Assembly (NCBI GenBank): GCA_900318145.1
Contig: ONJM01000002.1
Span: forward strand, 62,001 to 126,000
From: an uncultured Eubacteriales bacterium
GTDB lineage: Bacteria > Bacillota > Clostridia > Christensenellales > Aristaeellaceae
Length of the DNA: 64,000 nucleotides
Direction of reading: 5' to 3'
Shown here: in pieces, positions 32,604-38,687 of the stretch
Position numbering within the stretch: position 1 is the stretch's first letter
Layout of the letters: each line of letters begins with the position of its first letter
Notes under the pieces: generated by a model
Databases searched by the model: none
Told to the model about the DNA's origin: nothing
Seen by the model: the letters and a program-made list of their open reading frames with translations, nothing else
Program-made: the position numbers and the translations under genes

Positions 32604-34229
32604 ATGACCGATCTGATGAATATCGTAGAGAGCAAAGAGGCCGGGAGCGGATTCTATCCGACTCCCGCGCATCTTGTCTGGAAGATGATCAAGAAGATCA
32701 ATTTCAACTATGTAGACAGCATGCTGGAGCCCAGCGCCGGGAAAGGCGATCTTGCGCTGCCGGTGATCCAGGCATGGAGGAAATCCGTCAATGACTGGGA
32801 TAACAGGAAGAATCCGGACATGGACTGCATCGAGATTGATCCGAACCTGCGAGCAATCCTGAAGGACAAAGGGCTGCGCGTGGTCCATGATGATTTTCTG
32901 ACTTATCAGACCATGAAACGCTATTCGCTGATCGTCATGAACCCTCCGTTCGAGGATGCTGCCAGGCACATTCTGAAGGCCATTTCGCTGCTGAAGCCGG
33001 AAGGACAGCTGATTGCTCTTTGCAACGCGGAAACGCTGCGGAATCCCTGCACGAACGTCCGCAGCATGCTTGCTGGCATGCTGAACGGCGCGAGCGTTGA
33101 TTATCTGGAAGGCGAGTTCCTGGACGCTGAGAGGAAAACGGATGTCTGCACGGCGCTGATCTCCTACAAGGCACCTGCGGCAGATCTGAAGGACAGCCTG
33201 GTCCTGGAAAACCTCCGGCCCGGACACAAGTACGTTGACATGACTCCGGACGAATCCGCGGCGCTTACAAAAGCTGATTTTGTGGAGGCGATCATTGACC
33301 GGTATAATTACGAGGTCGAGAGCGGCATCCGGCTGATCCGGGAGTACAGAGCCGTCTCCCACATGATCAATGATACAAAAGGGAACCGCTCCGCGTCAAT
33401 GAGTCTTACGATGGGCCACAACGAAGCGGCCAGCGAGAACGCCTGGGTAAAGGCCGTCCGGCACAAGTACTGGTCCATGCTGTTTGAGTCTCCGCAGTTC
33501 GTTGCGCAGCTCACCACCAACCTGCAGCAGAATCTTTACGCCAGGGTGACAGAGCTGGAGGACTACGAGTTTTCCTATTACAATATCAAGGAAATCATGA
33601 TCCAGATGAACGCGCATGTTTCCGAGGGCGTGGAGAGCACCATCATGGAGTTGTTTGACAACTGGACCCGGAAGTGGCACTGGGACGAAAACGCGCAGAA
33701 CCGGCACTACTTCAACGGATGGAGGACGAATGACGCCTTTGCGGTGAACAAGAAGGTGATCATCCCGCTCCGCGCCTATGATTACTGGGGATCGAAAATC
33801 TCTCCGGAGTTCCGGGCCTATAACGTCCGGGAGAAGCTGCAGGACATTGAGAAAGTCTTTAACTACCTTGACGGCGGCAGGACACCGGAAAAGGATCTGA
33901 GATCGATCCTGGAAGAGGTCCAGAACACCGGAAACGCTTCGAAGGTTGACAGCAAGTACTTTTACCTGACATTCTATAAGAAGGGCACCTGCCACGTCGA
34001 ATTCAAGAACATGGATCTGCTGGCGAAGTTCAACATCTTTGCAGCCAGGGGAAAGAACTGGCTCCCGCCGTCCTTCGGCAAAAAGAAGTACCAGGATCTG
34101 AGCCAGGAAGAAAAGCAGACCGTTGATTCCTTCATGGGCGACAAGACCGGGAAGAAGTACGACGCCGTGTGTGACCATGCGGATTATTTCCTCCAGGCCG
34201 GATCTGACACGCTGAACCTGACAGCTTGA
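32604..34229 (+). CDS. Orphan N6-adenine-type DNA methyltransferase, DUF4942-like C-terminus
   Basis: A 541-residue protein. ATG 32604 with GAGAGGAGG upstream is chosen over an in-frame start inside the previous gene. N-terminal SAM-binding fold: GFYPTP, EPSAGKGDLALPV (motif I), C-I-E-I-D (acidic residue for SAM ribose), DDFL, then MNPPFED (motif IV, N-P-P-F for amino-methylation) and LKPEGQLIALCNAE. From about residue 250 the sequence fits the DUF4942 phage methylase C-terminus. No cognate restriction gene lies near, so it probably protects phage DNA or alters expression. The next promoter overlaps its stop. Confidence 0.8.
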   Translation: MTDLMNIVESKEAGSGFYPTPAHLVWKMIKKINFNYVDSMLEPSAGKGDLALPVIQAWRKSVNDWDNRKNPDMDCIEIDPNLRAILKDKGLRVVHDDFLTYQTMKRYSLIVMNPPFEDAARHILKAISLLKPEGQLIALCNAETLRNPCTNVRSMLAGMLNGASVDYLEGEFLDAERKTDVCTALISYKAPAADLKDSLVLENLRPGHKYVDMTPDESAALTKADFVEAIIDRYNYEVESGIRLIREYRAVSHMINDTKGNRSASMSLTMGHNEAASENAWVKAVRHKYWSMLFESPQFVAQLTTNLQQNLYARVTELEDYEFSYYNIKEIMIQMNAHVSEGVESTIMELFDNWTRKWHWDENAQNRHYFNGWRTNDAFAVNKKVIIPLRAYDYWGSKISPEFRAYNVREKLQDIEKVFNYLDGGRTPEKDLRSILEEVQNTGNASKVDSKYFYLTFYKKGTCHVEFKNMDLLAKFNIFAARGKNWLPPSFGKKKYQDLSQEEKQTVDSFMGDKTGKKYDAVCDHADYFLQAGSDTLNLTA

Positions 34230-34254
34230 CAATAGTCCGGTAACGGGATACAAT
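34226..34254 (+). promoter_or_regulatory. Sigma-70 promoter with CCGGTAACGG operator
   Basis: TTGACA (34226-34231), 17 bases, TACAAT (34249-34254), with CCGGTAACGG in the spacer (34237-34246). It matches the promoter at 5919 at 25 of 29 positions and likewise overlaps the stop codon of the gene before it. It drives the gene at 34278. Confidence 0.85.
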
Positions 34255-34277
34255 CTCTCAAAAGGAGGTTGTATCCC

Positions 34278-34505
34278 GTGGCTCTTATATCAATTAAGGA
34301 ATACGCCGAGCGGAACGGCATGCAGCATGACAACGTGCGACACAAATGCCTGAGGGGCTGCTATAAGACCGCACAGAAGATTGGCCGGGACTGGCTGATC
34401 GACGAGGACGAAAAGGATCTGGATCACAGGATCCGGTCCGGCGTTTATGTTGGGAAGGCGAGGAGGCGGTCCGATGAAGGACAAAGCGGACAAAAAGGCG
34501 TATGA
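34278..34505 (+). CDS. Small helix-turn-helix (excisionase/MerR-like) protein
   Basis: A 75-residue protein; GTG 34278 is preferred, 9 bases after AAAGGAGG, over TTG 34269, which touches the ribosome site. The sequence begins with ISIKEYAERNGMQHDNVRHK and goes on to IGRDWLIDEDEKD, the winged-helix pattern of Xis/MerR-type DNA-binding proteins. The place under a controlled promoter near the attachment site fits an excisionase or small regulator. The end overlaps the next gene. Confidence 0.65.
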   Translation: MALISIKEYAERNGMQHDNVRHKCLRGCYKTAQKIGRDWLIDEDEKDLDHRIRSGVYVGKARRRSDEGQSGQKGV

Positions 34506-34665
34506 TATTCAATATGCCAAAGACAATGTTGTCAGGAAGTTCATTCCATTTAATAAGCAGGTTCCTGAAGACGCCAGGATGCTGGAGCACCTGAACAAGA
34601 AAAGCAATGTGACGCGGTACATAAAAGACCTGATTTCAGAGGACATGACAAAGACGGGGAAATAA
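34474..34665 (+). CDS. Small ribbon-helix-helix-like protein
   Basis: A 63-residue protein; ATG 34474 with AGGAGG 7 bases upstream, overlapping the previous gene. The KFIPFNKQVPEDARMLEHL, then NVTRYIKDLIS pattern is that of small phage and plasmid ribbon-helix-helix proteins. It could be a regulator of one of the palindromic operators. The stop lies within the following terminator stem. Confidence 0.6.
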   Translation: MKDKADKKAYDIQYAKDNVVRKFIPFNKQVPEDARMLEHLNKKSNVTRYIKDLISEDMTKTGK

Positions 34666-34680
34666 CCCCGTCTATTTTTC
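34653..34680 (+). terminator. Terminator after the HTH/RHH pair
   Basis: GACGGGG pairs with CCCCGTC around AAATAA, followed by TATTTTTC. The stop codon is in the loop. Confidence 0.85.
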
Positions 34681-34700
34681 TTTATAAATGTAAAAAACTC

Positions 34701-34729
34701 TTGCAAAAACTATGCGCATAGTTTATAAT
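34701..34729 (+). promoter_or_regulatory. Sigma-70 promoter with 18-base palindromic operator
   Basis: TTGCAA (34701-34706), 17 bases, TATAAT (34724-34729). AAACTATGCGCATAGTTT (34707-34724) is a perfect palindrome covering the spacer. A GCCCGG/CCGGGC hairpin (34738-34752) precedes GGAAGGAGG. The core matches 31675-31688 exactly. Confidence 0.85.
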
Positions 34730-34769
34730 TAAACTGTGCCCGGGGTCCGGGCCGGAAGGAGGATTGCGG

Positions 34770-35165
34770 ATGCGCTACCTGGCGAGCGATGGCTGGCGTA
34801 AGATCTCCGAGGACGGTTCCTCTCTGATCACCAGCGTCCTGTTCAATGTCCTGACTGGTGAGAGCGTCAGTGTCATAACCCGCGATTACGACCGCGAGTG
34901 GTGCAATGATGCGGAGGCTTCCGAGTGGTACGATGTGGCGATCGATCACGACGCCCGCCGCGCCTACTGCCGGAAGAACATGATCATCACGGACGGCTCC
35001 CGCGTTCTGGTGGTCAAGGGCCGGAAGATTGAGCCTGGTTACGCTGGGGTTGTCGACCGGATCCGGAAGGTCCGCGATCGCTACGGCCGCTGGGTTGCGA
35101 ACTATGTGGTGTTCACCGACGGCAAGGAGACAAACATCGACAACTGCATTCTGATTGCTGACTGA
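34770..35165 (+). CDS. Unassigned 131-residue phage protein
   Basis: ATG 34770, 7 bases after AAGGAGG; an earlier in-frame TTG is too close to it. It contains RKIEPGYAGVVDRIRKVRDR, like a small SH3/KOW-type barrel with G-Y-x-G-V, and is beta-rich elsewhere. First gene after the 34701 promoter, so it may be expressed early. Function unknown. Confidence 0.6.
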   Translation: MRYLASDGWRKISEDGSSLITSVLFNVLTGESVSVITRDYDREWCNDAEASEWYDVAIDHDARRAYCRKNMIITDGSRVLVVKGRKIEPGYAGVVDRIRKVRDRYGRWVANYVVFTDGKETNIDNCILIAD

Positions 35166-35178
35166 GGAGGGAACGGAA

Positions 35179-35622
35179 ATGACGAACGCGATGATCATTT
35201 TCTGGCAGAGCGTGGACCTGATGAACGCCGGTGTGATTGGATCCACCGGCCGGGTCCTGACGATGGAGCTGCCGGACGGCTCCACTAAGGAGATCCAGGA
35301 GCCCGAACCGATTCACACTTTCGCTTGCTGGAAGGGCATGGGGTTCAGCGTGAAGAAAGGCGAGCATGCGATTGCCCGGTTCCCGATCTGGAAGGGCTCC
35401 GAAAAGGTGGTCAAGGACGAAGCCGGGAATGACACCGACGAGAAGAGCCTGACGATGTTCCGGAAAGAAGCTTGCTTCTTCACCGCTGCCCAGGTTGAGC
35501 CGATTGCGGATCGGAAGCCTGGAGACCGCCCGCGCCGCCGCCGCGCTCCGGTTAACCCGCCGATGGTTCCGGACCTTCCGATTCCGGCTCCTGCGGCCGG
35601 ATACGGAAGCTGGTTGAGCTGA
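35179..35622 (+). CDS. ArdC N-terminal-like protein
   Basis: A 147-residue protein; ATG 35179 with GAGGAGG upstream. Residues about 48-65 and 97-106 read CWKGMGFSVKKGEHAIARFP and FFTAAQVEPI, close to the ssDNA-binding ArdC-N domain (W-x-x-x-G-x-x-V-x-K-G-E and F-x-x-x-Q). No metallopeptidase half follows; instead there is a Pro/Arg-rich tail (RPRRRRAPVNPP). ArdC-type proteins counter restriction or protect incoming DNA, so an anti-restriction or ssDNA-binding role is plausible. Confidence 0.6.
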   Translation: MTNAMIIFWQSVDLMNAGVIGSTGRVLTMELPDGSTKEIQEPEPIHTFACWKGMGFSVKKGEHAIARFPIWKGSEKVVKDEAGNDTDEKSLTMFRKEACFFTAAQVEPIADRKPGDRPRRRRAPVNPPMVPDLPIPAPAAGYGSWLS

Positions 35623-35669
35623 CTGACTGCCGACCCGGGGCGGCTAATCCCCGGGAGAAGGAGCCCCAG

Positions 35670-36245
35670 ATGGCAAGGACAGATCTCATCAAGTATGTCC
35701 GGACGGACAAGAACGGCACAAAGATTTACTTTGATTTCACTTGCCCGCGTTGTGCCGGATACGGCGAGGCAGACAAATGGATAAACACCGGAAGGGTTTG
35801 CTTCGCTTGCGGCGGCTCTGGCTTGAGAGCCGTCCCAAAGACCGTCAAAGAGTACACTCCGGAATACTGGGCGAAGCTGGAAGCCAGGCGGCGGGCAAAA
35901 GCGGAGAAGAAAGCCGCCGAGAGAGCGAAGTACGAAGCGGAACACGCGGACGAGATCGCTGCCGAGAGGGCTGAGTACGAACGCAAGACATTCGAGTTCC
36001 GGTGCGCTGAACACGGCTGCGGAAAAGACGGAGTTGGGTACGTTCTGACTGGCAGCACCTTCAAGATCAAAGAAGAGATTAAGAAGGCTGGCGGCAAGTG
36101 GATTTACGGTCGTTGGATCTGCCCGGTCGAGTTCAAGTGCGTTGGAGTCACCGCAAAGCGGATTGACATTTCCAGCCATGTCAGCACCGGAATGAACACC
36201 TGGAAAGATGACGGTTTTGACTTCTATGATGTAATTACGGATTGA
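35670..36245 (+). CDS. Zinc-ribbon (DnaJ-like) phage protein
   Basis: A 191-residue protein, ATG after GAAGGAG. CPRCAGYGEADKW and CFACGGSG near the start form two CxxCxGxG-type knuckles like the DnaJ zinc domain. A long Ala/Glu/Lys-rich coiled coil follows (about 75-105), then a compact domain with AEHGCGKDG and AGGKWIYGRWICPV. Function unknown; binding of unfolded protein or nucleic acid is possible. Confidence 0.6.
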   Translation: MARTDLIKYVRTDKNGTKIYFDFTCPRCAGYGEADKWINTGRVCFACGGSGLRAVPKTVKEYTPEYWAKLEARRRAKAEKKAAERAKYEAEHADEIAAERAEYERKTFEFRCAEHGCGKDGVGYVLTGSTFKIKEEIKKAGGKWIYGRWICPVEFKCVGVTAKRIDISSHVSTGMNTWKDDGFDFYDVITD

Positions 36246-36276
36246 CGCCTGATTCCGACAGAAAGGATTGATGAGA

Positions 36277-36450
36277 ATGAGGAAGCTCGGAATGATCGTG
36301 AATGGCGACAGCGCCTATATTGTTTGCTGGTTTGAAGGGGACCGTATCACGATTCCGGCAACTGGGACGCTGATCGCGACAAGCACTCGTGACCTTGAAG
36401 AGGCGCTAAGAATCTGCAGAAGGAACTTCAGCAATTTCATTGAGTTCTGA
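36277..36450 (+). CDS. 57-residue phage protein, unknown
   Basis: ATG 36277 lies 9 bases after AAAGGA; TTG 36268 and ATG 36271 are alternatives. Short beta-rich protein (GMIVNGDSAYIVCWFEGDR) ending in a helix. No family recognised. In the small-gene run before the attachment site. Confidence 0.55.
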   Translation: MRKLGMIVNGDSAYIVCWFEGDRITIPATGTLIATSTRDLEEALRICRRNFSNFIEF

Positions 36451-36506
36451 TCCTGATAGAATGAGCCCAGCCGCCCGGGCAAAAGGGCGGCAGAAAGGAC
36501 CTGAAG

Positions 36507-36806
36507 ATGTACGAGCTGGATTATGTTTTCGACGGAGATTTTGAGAGGCCGGTTTACAGGAAAAAGTTGGTCCGGGCGACTGAGCGCAGCGACATGTACA
36601 AGATTGAGCATGCGCTCCGGATGAAGTGCAGCGCAGAGTCCACCAAGTTGTTCCGGCTCGCCTGGAAGATGGTCCGGCATGGATGCTCCGCTGAGAGCAT
36701 CGAGAAGTGCCGCAACGAGGCCCGTGCGCTGCATGACGTTGGCGGCATTAACCTCTGGGAGGTCCTGAATCCCTTCGTTGTCTGGGAATATGCTTTCAAA
36801 TGCTGA
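36507..36806 (+). CDS. 99-residue phage protein, unknown
   Basis: ATG 36507 after GAAAGGACC. Cationic helical protein with MKCSAESTKLFRLAWKMVRH in the middle and a CSAESIEKCRNEARAL repeat of the S-A-E-S piece, suggesting two related helices. A GC-rich hairpin (GCCGCC/GGCGGC) lies in its leader. Function unknown. Confidence 0.55.
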   Translation: MYELDYVFDGDFERPVYRKKLVRATERSDMYKIEHALRMKCSAESTKLFRLAWKMVRHGCSAESIEKCRNEARALHDVGGINLWEVLNPFVVWEYAFKC

Positions 36807-36818
36807 GGAGGTGCGAAG

Positions 36819-37067
36819 ATGACAAGAAGTGCTGCGCTGAACAAAAGCCAGAAGTGGGTAGAGCTGATCCGGAATTGCTATCCGACCGGGACCAGGGTTG
36901 AGTGCGACGGCATGGAGGATATCCGTGCCGTCAGGCCTGGGACCCGCGGGACGATTGTCAATGTCGATGATGCCGGTCAGATCCATGTTGCTTGGGATAA
37001 CGGATCTGCTCTGGCGCTGGTTCCCGGGATTGATCATTTTCACTGTGTAGGAGGGGAGATCAGATGA
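36819..37067 (+). CDS. DUF4314 protein
   Basis: An 82-residue protein; ATG after GAGGAGGTG. CYPTGTRVECDGMED, RPGTRGTIVNVDDAGQIHV, WDNGSALALVPGID is the whole DUF4314 pattern, a small SH3-like domain common in phages and mobile elements of Clostridia. Biochemical role unknown. Its stop overlaps the next start (ATGA). Confidence 0.8.
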   Translation: MTRSAALNKSQKWVELIRNCYPTGTRVECDGMEDIRAVRPGTRGTIVNVDDAGQIHVAWDNGSALALVPGIDHFHCVGGEIR

Positions 37068-37294
37068 GCTATGTGATTGATAGTGTACAGGGAGAGCACT
37101 TTATCGTGAAGCGCGAGCCGGAAGCCGGAATCTATGAGTCCTGGCGGGTAGTGCAGAGCCTTGGAATGTTCCGGATTGTTCACCGTATCAACGATACGGT
37201 CAGCGGCAACTGGAAGCAGACCTATTCAGAGGAGATTTATGAGACGGCCGACTGTGCAATTGCGGCATTGAAGGGAGGTCTTGGAATTGATTGA
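37064..37294 (+). CDS. 76-residue phage protein, unknown
   Basis: ATG coupled to the DUF4314 stop with GGAGGGGAG upstream. Small beta-rich protein with YESWRVVQSLGMFRIVHRIN. No family recognised. Ends inside the next gene's start. Confidence 0.55.
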   Translation: MSYVIDSVQGEHFIVKREPEAGIYESWRVVQSLGMFRIVHRINDTVSGNWKQTYSEEIYETADCAIAALKGGLGID

Positions 37295-37658
37295 GAGGTT
37301 TACACCAGAAGAGCTGGTCCAGATCCGCAAGGAGCTCAAGGAAATGGACAGGAGCACACAGAAGTCGAATCTTCTGTATGAACAGTATGTAAGAGCGATA
37401 AATGTTCTGGGAATTAAGAATGACGAAGAGCTGAGTAGGTCCTTTTCGTCCTTCGATGTCAAGAACGCCATGACGATGCTTTGCGACCATGCATTGAAGA
37501 ATTACGAGCTGAACCAGAGGAAAAGCCTCCCCAACAAAAGGATTTGGAAACGGACAAGTTCGATTCCGACAGGGAAGGAGGAGCGGTACCTGGAATGCTA
37601 CACCAGCCTGGTAGATGTTCTGGAAAAATATTCTGAGTTGTGGTTGGGAAGTGAATGA
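37287..37658 (+). CDS. 123-residue phage protein, last gene before attachment site
   Basis: TTG 37287 is preferred since GGGAGG lies 8 bases upstream; TTG 37281 is too close. Helical protein with FTPEELVQIRKELKEMDRST near the start and basic centre. No family recognised. It is closed by a terminator and followed by the likely phage attachment region. Confidence 0.55.
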   Translation: MIERFTPEELVQIRKELKEMDRSTQKSNLLYEQYVRAINVLGIKNDEELSRSFSSFDVKNAMTMLCDHALKNYELNQRKSLPNKRIWKRTSSIPTGKEERYLECYTSLVDVLEKYSELWLGSE

Positions 37659-37674
37659 TCTTTTCCTGGCGACT

Positions 37675-37699
37675 GCGGCCGAATAGGCCGCATTTTTTC
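37675..37699 (+). terminator. Terminator at the right end of the prophage
   Basis: GCGGCC pairs with GGCCGC around GAATA, then ATTTTTTC. Last phage feature before the tRNA. Confidence 0.85.
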
Positions 37700-37752
37700 T
37701 GCATATCATTCTGCATATGAAAAAGCGCCTAAAACCCCCTGTTTCTGCATAT
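37698..37752 (+). repeat. Three TCTGCATAT direct repeats, possible integrase arm sites
   Basis: TCTGCATAT occurs at 37698-37706, 37710-37718 and 37744-37752, in the AT-rich gap between the last phage gene and the tRNA. Short direct repeats next to a tRNA attachment site are typical of integrase arm-type sites. The stretch 37659-37826 holds only these repeats and two hairpins. Confidence 0.5.
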
Positions 37753-37788
37753 TTTCATGCAAAATGCACAAGGATCGAAGGCAACAGA

Positions 37789-37820
37789 AAACCCTCGGAG
37801 CCTTTATTCTCCGAGGGTTT
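37789..37820 (-). terminator. tRNA-Pro terminator hairpin
   Basis: AAACCCTCGGAG pairs with CTCCGAGGGTTT around CCTTTATT. Read on the minus strand it follows the tRNA 3' end and ends in GGGTTTTC, as expected for a terminator of the tRNA transcript. Confidence 0.75.
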
Positions 37821-37826
37821 CGAGTG

Positions 37827-37900
37827 TCTGGGTGAGAAGATTCGAACTTCCGGCCTCTTGAACCCCATTCAAGCACGCTACCAAACTGCGCCACACCCAG
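37827..37900 (-). tRNA. trnP: tRNA-Pro (anticodon GGG)
   Basis: On the minus strand the sequence folds fully: acceptor stem CTGGGTG with CACCCAG, D arm GCGCAGTTTGGTAGCGT, anticodon stem CTTGA/TCAAG with loop ATGGGGT (anticodon GGG), T arm GGAAG-TTCGAAT-CTTCT, discriminator A. CCA is not encoded. The 3' end faces the phage, so this is the probable integration target, with the att core covering part of the T arm and acceptor stem. Confidence 0.93.
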
Positions 37901-38002
37901 ATATACTGCCGGGACAACCCGGCAACATTTAAATATTACCACAAAGAGGGAAATCTGTCAATGAAAAAATGAAATGCGGACAGAATGATGAAAAAGCAGG
38001 AC

Positions 38003-38332
38003 TTACTGCTGAGTGCCGGACAATTTTTTATTCAGTTCGGCGATTTCCTTTTCCAGATCAGCGATGCTGTTTTCAAGAATGACAACACGTTCTTCTGATT
38101 CCTGAATTGTCAGTTCAGCGTCGCGAAGCACCTCCTGCGCTGCTTTCAGATCTTTTTGTATAACGAGTTTCTCTTCGTTGATCTGCTTCCAGCGGGCAGT
38201 GCTTTCGCTCAGTTCTGTTTTCAGGACAGAAAGGTCGCGGCGGGCGGAAAAATATCGTACGGAGAATACCACGATCAGCATGACGGCAATCAACAACACT
38301 GCGGAGAGCAGGATTTTCTGACTTTTACTCAT
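38003..38332 (-). CDS. Membrane-anchored coiled-coil protein
   Basis: A 109-residue protein; ATG at 38332 with AGGAGGG 9 bases upstream is chosen over an upstream in-frame start inside the neighbour. One N-terminal membrane helix (ILLSAVLLIAVMLIVVFSV) followed by a long coiled coil to the end (LKAAQEVLRDAELTIQE, SIADLEKEIAELNKKL). The plan is like FtsB/FtsL-type or septum-related bitopic proteins, but there is no specific match. Its start overlaps the previous stop, so it shares an operon with the next gene. Confidence 0.6.
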   Translation of the reverse strand: MSKSQKILLSAVLLIAVMLIVVFSVRYFSARRDLSVLKTELSESTARWKQINEEKLVIQKDLKAAQEVLRDAELTIQESEERVVILENSIADLEKEIAELNKKLSGTQQ

Positions 38333-38687
38333 TGTCTGAACCCTCCTGTGCCGGTTCTGCTTCCGCAAGTTTTTCTTCGAGTGCCTGTTTTTCCGCACGG
38401 AGTGCCTTTCTGCGCAATTTCAGTTCATTGACCTGCTTTTCAGCTTCCTCTGCCAGCGGTTTCTTTTCAGCAGCCTGATCCAGGACAAGCGGGAGTTCGG
38501 CTGCTGCTTTGTCATATTCATCCTGCTGCCTGTTTTCCCGGCCGCGGCTGGTGCTGAGGTTTGAACGTGTTTCCTCTGTCTTTGCAAGAACGGATGACAT
38601 GGATGGAATATACCAGGCCATGAAAGCCGCGAAGATGAAGAGTACGCATACAAAGCATACGGAAAAAAGCTGATTTCTGTTTTTCAT
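38325..38687 (-). CDS. Membrane-anchored coiled-coil protein, paralogous in plan
   Basis: A 120-residue protein; ATG at 38687 with GGAGGAAG upstream. One N-terminal helix (FSVCFVCVLFIFAAFMAWYI), then an acidic/basic coiled coil (EEAEKQVNELKLRRKALRAE) and a Glu-rich end. It overlaps the next gene by 8 bases. The two genes look like an old duplication of one plan, TM plus coiled coil. Function unknown. Confidence 0.6.
   Translation of the reverse strand: MKNRNQLFSVCFVCVLFIFAAFMAWYIPSMSSVLAKTEETRSNLSTSRGRENRQQDEYDKAAAELPLVLDQAAEKKPLAEEAEKQVNELKLRRKALRAEKQALEEKLAEAEPAQEGSDNE

Noticed and set aside
1..37826. Integrase, repressor or terminase gene in the window
   Set aside because: I looked for serine- and tyrosine-recombinase, CI-type repressor and terminase motifs in all likely genes and saw none. 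They are probably left of the window.
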